A program made the position numbers and the translations under genes. From contig CAPNGW010000046.1 in the NCBI GenBank assembly GCA_948665105.1, forward strand, positions 5,371 to 11,570: DNA of 6,200 nt. Reading direction: 5' to 3'. Below the pieces are notes generated by a model. That model saw only the letters and a list, made by a program, of their open reading frames with translations. It was not told the DNA's origin and ran no database searches. Source of the stretch: an uncultured Lachnospiraceae bacterium. Its GTDB lineage: Bacteria; Bacillota; Clostridia; Lachnospirales; Lachnospiraceae. Of this stretch, positions 1 to 6,200 are shown in pieces. Every line of letters starts with the position of its first letter. Positions within the stretch are counted from its first letter, which is position 1.

Positions 1-331
1 CATAGCTGACACCGCCGCTGACAGCACATATTTTCACATTCAAGTTGGAGTATGCCGCGTCCACCTTAATCTGCTCCAGGCTTCTGGCGCTTAAAAATGG
101 CGCCGGTGCACACACAAAGGGTATCATGCCACAGGAAGCCGCCCCTGCTGCCACACCCACTTCATTCTGTTCCGCAATTCCCACATCCACAAACTGGTCC
201 GGCAGTTCTTTTGCGTATTCCTCCAGTGTGACGGAGCCCCTGGCGTCTGAGGTCACCGCAAGAATGCGCCCATCCTCCCTGGCCAGCTCCAGTAATGTTT
301 CCGTCATTGCCTTCCGGCACGCTTTTTTCAT
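1..331 (-). CDS. Transketolase C-terminal subunit (pyrimidine-binding half), partial at left edge
   Basis: This is the second half of a split transketolase: the ThDP pyrimidine-binding domain that pairs with the upstream N-terminal subunit. Only the first 110 codons are in the window, and the frame stays open to base 2. The translation begins MKKACRKAMTETLLELARED. It carries SDARGSVTL (residues 28-36) and then GIAEQNEVGVAAG (51-63). In transketolases the Glu of this block, here Glu54, contacts the aminopyrimidine ring of ThDP and activates it. PFV (71-73) and the NLNVKI...GGVSY stretch (97-110) also match the family. The ATG at 331-329 overlaps the TGA of the upstream subunit gene as ATGA, and an AGGTGGAG ribosome site sits 5 nt upstream, so the start is well supported. 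The missing part should hold the rest of this domain and the transketolase C-terminal domain. An acetoin dehydrogenase E1-beta or a DXS half is less likely, because the partner is transketolase-like. Specific substrate unknown. Confidence 0.93.
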   Translation of the reverse strand, partial: MKKACRKAMTETLLELAREDGRILAVTSDARGSVTLEEYAKELPDQFVDVGIAEQNEVGVAAGAASCGMIPFVCAPAPFLSARSLEQIKVDAAYSNLNVKICAVSGGVSY

Positions 332-1155
332 ACCAGCTCCACCTCACTTTCCTTAAGCTCTGCCATTGCCGCCTGATATTGCTCCTCGGTAAGGCTGCCG
401 TGATGCCATTTTACTCCGTTCTCCATGAAGGATACGCCTTTGCCCTTGACGGTATCCGCCAGGATTAGCTTGGGCTTTCCGGCGACGGTGGACAGGTAAT
501 CGAATGCCTTTAAAATTTCTTCCATATTATTTCCATTGATGGTCATCACCTCAAAGCCGAAGGCCTCCCACTTTTTTGAAAGGGGCTCCAGCCTCATTAC
601 GTCCTCGGTGGGTCCGCTGATTTGCAGGTGGTTTCGATCCAGAATGGCATAGAGATTATCCAGCCTGTAATTGGCCGCAAACATGGCCGCTTCCCAGATG
701 GAGCCCTCCGCCAGCTCTCCGTCACCCATCAGACAGAACACCCGATACTGTCTGTTCTGACGCTTTCCGGCCAGAGCCATGCCACAGGCCAGGGGCAGTC
801 CGTGCCCCAGGGCTCCCGTATTCACCTCAATGCCCGGTATCTGACGGTTGGGATGTCCTATGAGACGGCTTTTGTACCTGGAAAAGCTCTCAAGCTCTTT
901 TTTATCAATAAACCCCTTATCCGCCAATATGGCATAATACGTTTCCACACAGTGGCCCTTGCTCAACACGAACCGGTCCCGGTCCGGATCCTCCGGGCGT
1001 TTGGGGTCTGTATTCATAATATCATAGTACAGTGCAGTCATCAGGTCGCATTCCGACAAGTCTCCGCCGATATGGCCGGTCTGGCTTTTGTAAACCAGCT
1101 CCACCACACTGCGCCGCAATTCATTTGCTTTGTTACGAAGCTGTGCTTCTGTCAT
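328..1155 (-). CDS. Transketolase N-terminal subunit (ThDP pyrophosphate-binding half)
   Basis: A 275-residue protein, the usual size for the N-terminal half of a two-gene transketolase. These enzymes move a two-carbon ketol unit between sugar phosphates in the cytoplasm using thiamine diphosphate and a divalent metal. Visible family features are GHIGGD (27-32), SKGH (65-68), GHP (100-102), TGALGHG (113-119), the ThDP/metal motif beginning GDG (144-146) and closing at Asn175, KGKGVSFMEN (237-246) and WHHG (250-253). The histidines at 28, 68, 101 and 251/252 appear to correspond to E. coli TktA His26, His66, His100 and His261, so the catalytic pocket looks intact. The start at 1155 has an AGGAGG 7 nt upstream that overlaps the stop of the preceding permease gene. 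The stop overlaps the start of the C-terminal subunit gene, which suggests coupled translation and 1:1 assembly. Placement behind a sugar importer and a glycosidase suggests a dedicated catabolic role rather than the housekeeping pentose phosphate pathway, but this is an inference. Confidence 0.95.
   Translation of the reverse strand: MTEAQLRNKANELRRSVVELVYKSQTGHIGGDLSECDLMTALYYDIMNTDPKRPEDPDRDRFVLSKGHCVETYYAILADKGFIDKKELESFSRYKSRLIGHPNRQIPGIEVNTGALGHGLPLACGMALAGKRQNRQYRVFCLMGDGELAEGSIWEAAMFAANYRLDNLYAILDRNHLQISGPTEDVMRLEPLSKKWEAFGFEVMTINGNNMEEILKAFDYLSTVAGKPKLILADTVKGKGVSFMENGVKWHHGSLTEEQYQAAMAELKESEVELV
337..344 (-). promoter_or_regulatory. Ribosome binding site for the transketolase C-terminal subunit
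   Basis: The minus strand reads AGGTGGAG with 5 nt between its last base and the ATG at 331. It lies inside the last codons of the N-terminal subunit gene, so its use is tied to translation of that gene, which ends at the ATGA overlap. It supports the 331 start. Confidence 0.7.
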
Positions 1156-1162
1156 AATTTTG

Positions 1163-1168
1163 CCTCCT
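1163..1168 (-). promoter_or_regulatory. Ribosome binding site for the transketolase N-terminal subunit, overlapping the permease stop
   Basis: The minus strand reads TAGGAGG, in which the stop codon of the MalG-type permease shares its A and G with a consensus AGGAGG. The spacing to the ATG at 1155 is 7 nt. This is the strongest site among the internal genes and links transport and transketolase genes on one transcript. Confidence 0.8.
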
Positions 1169-1997
1169 ATCCCTTCACAGAGCCTGCTACCATTCCGCTG
1201 ACAATCCTGCGGTTAAAGATGATAAACAGAACCAGCATGGGCAGTACAATCAGCACAACATCTGCGAACAGTAAGTTATAGGAACTGGAGAACTGACCGA
1301 TGAAATTGTAAAGGGTCAGCTGCACAGTGGCGTTGTCTGCGCCGGGGTAGAAATACAGCGGCGTGGAAAAGTCGTTGAATATGGTCACTGCATTCAGGAT
1401 AATCACCGTAGCTGTGATGGGCTTAAGCAGGGGGAAAATGATTTTTGAAAACATTCCCCACCGGCTGCATCCGTCAATGCAGGCAGCCTCCTCCAGTTCG
1501 TTGGGAATGGTACTGATGAAGCCGCGATACAGCATAATGGTAAAGGGCAGCTCCATCACCGCTTCCATAATCACGATGGAAGCAAAGGTTTTGTACAAAT
1601 GTGTAAGCTGTAATAATTTTATGGTGGGCAAAATCGCCGGTGGAAGCATCAGACCAATCATAATGCAAATATTGGCGATTTTCACCACTCTGTCACTTCT
1701 TCTCTGAATCACATAGCCGGCCATGGAGCCTAAAAATATCAGTACAACCAGGGAGGCCAGGGTGATGAGGGCGCTGTTTTTAAAGGCCGTAAGTATCTGA
1801 AAGTTTCTGGTCTGAATCACCTCCCAGAAATTTTCCCACATGAATTCTTCCGGCAGACTGATGCTTAATTTGTTTGCCGCTTTTCTGTCTTTAAGTGCAT
1901 TGACCAGCATGAAGAGGAACGGGATTATAAATACACAAAACGCTGTGATACAGCCTATAATATCCCCAATCCAAAGGACAATTCTGCGTTTTTTCAT
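1167..1997 (-). CDS. Sugar ABC transporter permease, MalG/UgpE/AraQ type (CUT1)
   Basis: One of two membrane subunits of a carbohydrate importer. It has 276 residues, normal for the MalG-type partner. About six membrane segments can be seen, near residues 8-32, 75-98, 107-130, 138-160, 193-213 and 242-263. The cytoplasmic EAA loop that docks onto the ATPase is at about 169-190: EEAACIDGCS, then a spacer ending IIFPL. Two cysteines stand where EAA loops more often have small or polar residues (Cys173, Cys177), but the core E-A-A-x-x-D-G is kept. The C-terminus FNRRIVSGMVAGSVKG follows the pattern of this subfamily, in which the tail ends near Gly-x-Val-Lys-Gly. The ATG at 1997 lies 1 bp after the upstream permease stop and has an AGGTGG site 6 nt upstream inside that gene, so the two permeases are probably made by coupled translation. 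The transported sugar cannot be told from the sequence. Confidence 0.95.
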   Translation of the reverse strand: MKKRRIVLWIGDIIGCITAFCVFIIPFLFMLVNALKDRKAANKLSISLPEEFMWENFWEVIQTRNFQILTAFKNSALITLASLVVLIFLGSMAGYVIQRRSDRVVKIANICIMIGLMLPPAILPTIKLLQLTHLYKTFASIVIMEAVMELPFTIMLYRGFISTIPNELEEAACIDGCSRWGMFSKIIFPLLKPITATVIILNAVTIFNDFSTPLYFYPGADNATVQLTLYNFIGQFSSSYNLLFADVVLIVLPMLVLFIIFNRRIVSGMVAGSVKG

Positions 1998-1998
1998 T

Positions 1999-2856
1999 CT
2001 AGTCCACCTCTCTTCTTCTCAAAAATGCCTGAAGCGGGAATGCCAGACATGCAATCAGCACCAGCATAATCACATTACCTGCTGTGGATAATCCATAGAA
2101 TCCGTCGGCATACTGCTTGTAAATAATGGATGCCAGCACATCCGTGGCAAAGCCGGGGCCCCCGCCCGTCATGGACCAAATCAGCTCAAAGTGCCGCAAT
2201 CCACCGATAAAGGACAGGATGATAATACTGTTTCGTGAGCCTCTGGTAAGAGGCAGGGTGATATAGCGGAGGCGCTGAAGCCAGCTTGCGCCGTCAATCT
2301 CCGCCGCTTCATAGTAGGTCTTGTCCACAGAGATGATTCCCGCAATGAAAATCACCACCGCCACGCTTAAGCCCTTCCAGCCGTCCACACCGATGACGGA
2401 GTACAACGCCAAATCGGCATTTCCCAGCCAGTCCGTCCCACCTGCCCCGAACAAGTCCAAAAACCTGTTAAAAAGTCCCTTGGTGGGGTGGAGCAAAGCC
2501 TTGAAGGTAATGCCCACCGCCACGGTGCTAATCAGGTTGGGAAAGAAAACTATGGAGCGCAAAAGATTTTTTGTCCGTATGCCGCTGGTTAAAAACAGCG
2601 CAATGACAAATCCCAGAATCACCTTAATCAGACAGGTCAGCACGGAAAATATCAATGTATTTTTGATTCCAATGCTCAGAGAGTTCTCGGAAAAGAACAT
2701 CCTAAAGTTGTCAAGGCCACAGAACTCGGCGCCGTCAATACTCCATATCGTCAGACTATAATATAAGGAAGAAACGGTGGGTATAATATAAAATATGACA
2801 AATATCACAAGTGCAGGCATCAAAAACCATATACTGTATGTTTTCTTCTTATCCAT
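1999..2856 (-). CDS. Sugar ABC transporter permease, MalF/UgpA/LacF type (CUT1)
   Basis: The other membrane subunit of the importer. Residue numbers here start at the chosen ATG (2856), giving 285 residues. A hydrophobic first segment (about 8-30) is followed by the usual short extracellular stretch, further segments near 67-90, 104-122, 152-177, 207-227 and 259-279, and a basic C-terminus FLRRREVD. The EAA loop is clear at about 183-203 (YYEAAEIDGASWLQRLRYI, then TLPL), and the MTGGGPGFATDVLASIIYKQ motif at about 229-248 is typical of UgpA/LacF-type permeases. I prefer the ATG at 2856 because GGAAGG sits 7 nt before it. The ATG at 2871, five codons earlier, has an AGGGG directly touching it, which is too close for normal initiation. 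It follows the binding-protein gene by 46 bp and its stop is 1 bp from the next permease start. It lacks the long second periplasmic loop of E. coli MalF, as is usual in Gram-positives. Confidence 0.94.
   Translation of the reverse strand: MDKKKTYSIWFLMPALVIFVIFYIIPTVSSLYYSLTIWSIDGAEFCGLDNFRMFFSENSLSIGIKNTLIFSVLTCLIKVILGFVIALFLTSGIRTKNLLRSIVFFPNLISTVAVGITFKALLHPTKGLFNRFLDLFGAGGTDWLGNADLALYSVIGVDGWKGLSVAVVIFIAGIISVDKTYYEAAEIDGASWLQRLRYITLPLTRGSRNSIIILSFIGGLRHFELIWSMTGGGPGFATDVLASIIYKQYADGFYGLSTAGNVIMLVLIACLAFPLQAFLRRREVD
2004..2009 (-). promoter_or_regulatory. Ribosome binding site for the MalG-type permease, inside the upstream permease gene
   Basis: The minus strand reads AGGTGG, 6 nt before the ATG at 1997. 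It is formed by the last sense codons of the MalF-type permease (gag gtg gac before tag). With a 1-bp gap between stop and start, translational coupling is likely. Confidence 0.65.
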
Positions 2857-2863
2857 AAGCTTT

Positions 2864-2869
2864 CCTTCC
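2864..2869 (-). promoter_or_regulatory. Ribosome binding site that decides the MalF-type permease start
   Basis: The minus strand reads GGAAGG, 7 nt before the ATG at 2856. Its first base is the last base of the alternative ATG at 2871. That upstream ATG has only an AGGGG with no spacer, so the site favours the shorter protein. Confidence 0.6.
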
Positions 2870-2902
2870 ATCCCCTGGATTTATCTCTGAATTACCAGGC
2901 TT

Positions 2903-4315
2903 CTACTCGTCCCAGCCCAAGCCTATCTGAACGGCAATCTTATAGCAGTCCGCGTCGTATTTCTCTGCTGCGGTCTTACCGTCCACCTGGCCGGAAGCTG
3001 CTTCCACACAGATTGCAGGGCAGTTGCTTCCCTTTACCGGCAATACAAGCTCCATGTTGGGTGTGGTTCTTCCCTCGTCAAAGTATGCCATCATGTCTTC
3101 AGCTACTGCGCGGTAAGATCCTTCGGGAAGCTGATAGCCCTTCACCAGCGCGGGTCCGTCGGGAAGCTGCGCTTCACAGTATGCGTCCAGTCCGGTCTCA
3201 GAGATATAGAATTCAATAAACCGCATGATGTCTTCCGTTTTTCCGGTATTCTTGTTTCCGAACAGCCCATTACATCCCATGACAATCAGTCCGGTTTTGT
3301 CCGGGTCTTCATCTGGCATCCCGAAGATACCGATGTTATCCACAGTTTCCTTGTCGTACAAGGAATAGATGTTGGAAAGGGCCTGGGTCAGCATGAACCA
3401 GTGTGCACCTTCACCCTCCGCCATCATGGCGCAGCCGTCATCATAAGTAGCCGCCATGTAGTCCTCGTTGTAGAACTCAATCAAGTCGCCGAACTTATTC
3501 CAGGTTTTCACTGCTGCCTCTGAGGTTGCAAATTTTGCCTCCCCTGCAGTGAACTTCTCTACAAAATCAGGCTCCGCCAGGTTTACATTGTACCAGTCAG
3601 CCAGAAGTGGAACCTGTGCTGTCCAGTTATCTGCATAAGTACCGATAATTGCGGTTTCCCCCGCTTCCTTTAAGATTCTGCAGTTTTCCAGGAAATCATC
3701 CCAGGTCTTGGGAATCTCAAGATTATACTGCTCATACATCTCACGATTGTACAAAATACATGCGCTCATGGATGTTCCGATGGGAATTCCGTACATATTG
3801 CCATCGCTGGCAGTCATCTCATTTCTCACAATGTCGTCAATTTTATCGGGAATGTCGGTGTCATTGAGACTGATGTAGTACTTGGAAGCCTCAATCATTT
3901 CAAGCTGTGTTCCTCCGCCTGCGATTACCAGATCGGTCATGTCGCCGGAGGACAGTCTTGTACGAATCAGGGATTCTCCCTCCAGCCCTGCGGGCCGGAT
4001 TTCAATATTCACCTTGATCCCCAGCAGTTCTTCGGCTTTGGCACATACGGCCTCAATTCCGTCCAATGTTTCGTCTGCGTCAACAGACATGGTAAGCTCA
4101 GCCTCCTTGTAGACGAATTCCCCGTTCCCTTGGGGCGCTTCACCGCTCTCGTCACCGGTATTCTCCTCTGCCGGTTCGTTGCCCTCATCCTGAGTCTTTA
4201 CATCCTTCTCGCCGTCACCGGCATTTGCATCCTCCTTGGGCTTGGAACCGCAGGCTGCAAGACCAAAAACCATGGTTACTGCCATAAGGGCAGCTACTGC
4301 TTTTTTGAACTTCAT
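2903..4315 (-). CDS. Extracellular sugar-binding lipoprotein of an ABC importer (solute-binding family 1)
   Basis: The substrate-capturing subunit of the importer, anchored outside the membrane. The 470-residue product starts MKFKKAVAALMAVTMVFGL and has a basic-plus-hydrophobic signal peptide ending in the lipobox LAAC, with Cys22 as the expected lipidated residue. Residues about 23-68 form a very acidic, low-complexity linker rich in Glu, Asp, Gly and Asn, which likely tethers the binding domain away from the wall. The folded part looks like family 1 binding proteins: a first strand at about 72-79 (ELTMSVDA), GNMYGIPIG (172-180), LYNREMYEQYNLEIPKTWDDF (split over 188-208), FTAGEAKFATSEAA (255-268) and MMAEGEGAHW (297-306). 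Aromatic residues such as Trp231, Trp241 and Trp306 are candidate sugar-stacking positions. The ATG at 4315 has AGGAGG 9 nt upstream. It lies 28 bp after the rhamnosidase stop and 46 bp before the first permease gene. The ligand is unknown; the neighbouring rhamnosidase suggests a rhamnose-containing glycan or glycoside. Confidence 0.94.
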   Translation of the reverse strand: MKFKKAVAALMAVTMVFGLAACGSKPKEDANAGDGEKDVKTQDEGNEPAEENTGDESGEAPQGNGEFVYKEAELTMSVDADETLDGIEAVCAKAEELLGIKVNIEIRPAGLEGESLIRTRLSSGDMTDLVIAGGGTQLEMIEASKYYISLNDTDIPDKIDDIVRNEMTASDGNMYGIPIGTSMSACILYNREMYEQYNLEIPKTWDDFLENCRILKEAGETAIIGTYADNWTAQVPLLADWYNVNLAEPDFVEKFTAGEAKFATSEAAVKTWNKFGDLIEFYNEDYMAATYDDGCAMMAEGEGAHWFMLTQALSNIYSLYDKETVDNIGIFGMPDEDPDKTGLIVMGCNGLFGNKNTGKTEDIMRFIEFYISETGLDAYCEAQLPDGPALVKGYQLPEGSYRAVAEDMMAYFDEGRTTPNMELVLPVKGSNCPAICVEAASGQVDGKTAAEKYDADCYKIAVQIGLGWDE

Positions 4316-4324
4316 AGAACTGTT

Positions 4325-4330
4325 CCTCCT
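4325..4330 (-). promoter_or_regulatory. Ribosome binding site for the sugar-binding lipoprotein
   Basis: A consensus AGGAGG lies on the minus strand, 9 nt before the ATG at 4315. It sits within the 28-bp gap after the rhamnosidase stop. That gap has room for the site and an A-rich stretch but shows no hairpin, so read-through from the rhamnosidase gene is expected. The strong site fits the high protein demand usual for binding proteins. Confidence 0.8.
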
Positions 4331-4343
4331 TGTTTTAGATTTT

Positions 4344-6200
4344 TTATTTTGCTTGTACCTTATTGATACCGTATGAAATGGTGTGGATACCAGAGCCGGT
4401 TACAGCTTTTCGATATCCCTTTTGTACCGTGAAGGATAATTCTCCACTCTCTTTTACTTCTATATATGGTTCCAGAACAATCTCTGCCTGTGTGCCCGGT
4501 GGAAGCTCCATTTTAAGAAGACCTCCTGCCCCTTCCATCTCCCAGGAAACCTCCACTTTGCCGTAAGGCGTTTCTATGGAGGCACACCCTTTTGGGAGCC
4601 TGTCCGAGAGCTTTGGCTGTATTTTAAACCTTGTAAAGCCCGGCGTATTCTCCAGAATCTGGATTCCCGCCGCTTGGGTATACAGCCAGGCGGCAACCGC
4701 CCCGTATGCATAGTGGTTGAAGGAATTCATATCGCTGCTCCACATGCTTCCGTCTGGCTTCATCCCATCAAGATGCTCCCACACGGTGGTGGCTCCCTTC
4801 TTCACCTGATACAGCCAGGAAGGGTACTCCTCCCGAAGCAGCAGGTCATAGGCCTCCTCCACAAAGCCGTTCTCCGATAATGCCATAAGAATGCAGGGCG
4901 TTCCCATAAATCCCGTTGTCATATGATTGCCCTTTTCCTGAATCTGTTTTTTCAGTTCCCTGGCATTTTGTTCCCTGTATTCCTCCGGCAAAAGCCCGAA
5001 ATGTAATGCCATGGCAAGGGCCGTCTGAGTTCTTACTGTAAGCATTCCCTCCGGCTCCAAAAACCGTCCTAGGAATGCCTGGCGGATGGAGTGGTACAAG
5101 GCGCCGTAGGTCCGGCTGTCCTCCTCCCGTCCAAGAACCCTTGCAATCTTTTGAAAAATGCTGGTGGAGTATGCAAAATATACGGTGCAGGTCAGCTCAT
5201 TGGGGGTGGCTCCAAAGTAGCTCTCCTCATCACCATCCAACGCCAGCCAGTCCCCGAACTGCAGCCTGTAATTCCATATATAGCCTTCCGAATGCTGCCA
5301 CATAAAGTCAATCCAGCCCTTCATATTATCATAAAAGGTTTCCAGTATCCTTTTATTTCCGTAATATTGGTACAGCCGCCAGGGAATCAGCACAATGGCG
5401 TCGGCCCAGGCTGCGGCAGAATGGGTTCCCTGGGACAGCAGCCAGTCCCCGGACTGGTCCTCAAATCTTAAGATGTCCGGCACCAGGTGGGGAACTCCGC
5501 CATCCTCGTACTGTTCTCCCGCCACGTCCAGCAGCCACTTCTCATAGAAGCCGTAAACATTGGCCAGATACACCGCTGTCTCAGAGAAAATCTGGGCGTC
5601 CCCCGTCCATCCCAGCCGTTCATCCCGCTGGGGGCAATCCGTGGGGATATCCACAAAATTGCTCTTCATGCTCCATCGGATATTTTCCATAAGCCGGTTC
5701 ACCAGCCCGCTGGAGGAGGTAAAGCTCCCATGAAATGTCATGTCCGAGTAAACCGCATACGCCTTTATTTTGGCGGGGTCACACCGGCCCGGCCAGGAGC
5801 GGATGTGTATATACCGAAAGCCCTGATAGGAGAACCTGGGCATGTAATGCTCCCAGCCCTCCCCCTTACAGTAGTAGGTGATGGTCTGCTTTGCACTCCT
5901 TAAATTCTCCGTGTAGACATTTCCATCCTTATTAAGGGCCTCAAAGCAGGTAAATTCCACCTTGTCCCCGGGATTACCCTGTACCTGGAAGGAAACCAGG
6001 CCCGCCATATTCTGTCCAAAATCAATGCAGTGTTCTCCGGCGGGGGTGAAAAGCTCTGCTCCGGGAAAGCATTCATGAGTGCACACGCCCCGAACAGTCT
6101 GGGGACAGAGCTTCGCCTTATCCACGTCCCTGGCTTCTGCGGGAAGCCATCCCTCTTCTCCGGCGGCAGGACTGCACCAGTCCTGTATCTCCAGCCTTGC
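4344..6200 (-). CDS. Alpha-L-rhamnosidase, GH78 family, N-terminus beyond right edge
   Basis: This inverting glycosidase removes terminal alpha-L-rhamnose from glycans or plant glycosides. The visible 618 residues run in frame to the right edge, so the true start is outside. A GTG at 6125 could be mistaken for a start but lies inside conserved sequence. Full-length members are often about 850-1000 residues, so a few hundred are probably missing. Numbering from that GTG: the concanavalin-like domain covers roughly 5-125 (DFGQNMAG at 35-42, YTENLRSA at 71-78, FSYQGFRY at 98-105), the (alpha/alpha)6 catalytic barrel about 130-485, and a C-terminal beta domain about 486-560. DCPQRDERLGWTGDAQ (163-178) contains Asp163, Glu169, Trp173 and Asp176, spaced like Asp630, Glu636 (general acid), Trp640 and Asp643 of Streptomyces avermitilis Rha78A. 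TTVWEHLDG gives Glu450, and NHYAYG gives His471, 21 residues apart as are Glu895 (general base) and His916 there. The active site therefore looks intact. Whether it is secreted cannot be judged without the N-terminus. Confidence 0.95.
   Translation of the reverse strand, partial: ARLEIQDWCSPAAGEEGWLPAEARDVDKAKLCPQTVRGVCTHECFPGAELFTPAGEHCIDFGQNMAGLVSFQVQGNPGDKVEFTCFEALNKDGNVYTENLRSAKQTITYYCKGEGWEHYMPRFSYQGFRYIHIRSWPGRCDPAKIKAYAVYSDMTFHGSFTSSSGLVNRLMENIRWSMKSNFVDIPTDCPQRDERLGWTGDAQIFSETAVYLANVYGFYEKWLLDVAGEQYEDGGVPHLVPDILRFEDQSGDWLLSQGTHSAAAWADAIVLIPWRLYQYYGNKRILETFYDNMKGWIDFMWQHSEGYIWNYRLQFGDWLALDGDEESYFGATPNELTCTVYFAYSTSIFQKIARVLGREEDSRTYGALYHSIRQAFLGRFLEPEGMLTVRTQTALAMALHFGLLPEEYREQNARELKKQIQEKGNHMTTGFMGTPCILMALSENGFVEEAYDLLLREEYPSWLYQVKKGATTVWEHLDGMKPDGSMWSSDMNSFNHYAYGAVAAWLYTQAAGIQILENTPGFTRFKIQPKLSDRLPKGCASIETPYGKVEVSWEMEGAGGLLKMELPPGTQAEIVLEPYIEVKESGELSFTVQKGYRKAVTGSGIHTISYGINKVQAK

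Noticed and set aside
622..1281. A 219-codon plus-strand open frame opposite the transketolase N-terminal gene.
   Set aside because: The minus strand encodes a full, motif-rich transketolase subunit here. The plus-strand translation shows no domain-like pattern and crosses into the permease gene, so it is an antisense shadow.
2321..2761. A 146-codon plus-strand open frame opposite the MalF-type permease.
   Set aside because: It mirrors the permease coding sequence and its translation has no recognisable features.
2874..2899. Inverted repeat CCTGG/CCAGG in the gap between the binding-protein and permease genes, considered as a stem-loop or attenuator.
   Set aside because: Only 5 bp pair across a 16-nt loop and there is no following T-run in the transcribed direction, so chance is a sufficient explanation.
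4331..4350. T-rich run on the plus strand just after the rhamnosidase stop, considered as a terminator or as an A/T-rich promoter for the binding-protein gene.
   Set aside because: In the transcribed direction it is an A-run with no preceding GC-rich hairpin, so it is not a terminator. No credible -35/-10 pair with proper spacing was found.
5487..5903. A 138-codon plus-strand open frame, with a second at 5091-5471, opposite the rhamnosidase gene.
   Set aside because: Both lie opposite the conserved GH78 sequence, including its catalytic motif. No plausible ribosome site or recognisable protein family was seen.
6123..6125. GTG codon as the start of the rhamnosidase.
   Set aside because: The same frame continues upstream to the window edge without a stop and includes GH78-like sequence such as DWCSPAAGEEGWLPAEARD, so the gene is cut by the edge and does not start here.
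1..6200. RNA genes, CRISPR arrays, insertion sequences, phage genes or long repeats.
   Set aside because: Nearly all bases are accounted for by six tightly packed metabolic and transport genes, and no repeat or RNA-like pattern was noticed in reading both strands.

Overview
The window reads as part of a carbohydrate-utilisation operon from a low-to-mid GC Gram-positive anaerobe. A Lachnospiraceae or related Clostridia genome is the best guess. The reasons are near-consensus AGGAGG-type ribosome binding sites, a lipoprotein-type solute-binding protein with an acidic linker after its lipobox, an ABC sugar importer without its own ATPase, and a transketolase encoded as two half-genes. The taxonomic guess is an inference from style, not from a marker gene.

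All six genes lie on the minus strand, so transcription runs from high to low coordinates. In that order they are: a GH78 family alpha-L-rhamnosidase missing its N-terminus at the right edge (6200-4344); a CUT1-type sugar-binding lipoprotein (4315-2903); the MalF/UgpA-type permease (2856-1999, with an alternative upstream ATG at 2871); the MalG/UgpE-type permease (1997-1167); the N-terminal (ThDP pyrophosphate-binding) half of a split transketolase (1155-328); and its C-terminal partner, cut by the left edge (331-1). Gaps are 28, 46, 1 and 11 bp, followed by a 4-bp ATGA overlap. No terminator or convincing promoter lies between the genes, so they look co-transcribed from a promoter beyond the right edge.

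A working model is that the lipoprotein captures an oligosaccharide or glycoside outside the cell. The two permeases would import it, powered by a shared MsmX-type ATPase encoded elsewhere. The rhamnosidase would remove a terminal alpha-L-rhamnose, and the transketolase would process a ketose phosphate made from one of the released sugars. Kinases, isomerases, aldolases and a regulator are not in the window, so the actual substrate cannot be read from it.

Nothing here is clearly a new kind of system. The most interesting point is the dedicated split transketolase at the end of a rhamnosidase and transporter operon, because relatives of this enzyme act on unusual sugar phosphates such as apulose 4-phosphate and 6-deoxy-6-sulfofructose. 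No RNA genes, mobile elements, CRISPR arrays or significant repeats were seen. No gene-free stretch exceeds 50 bp.
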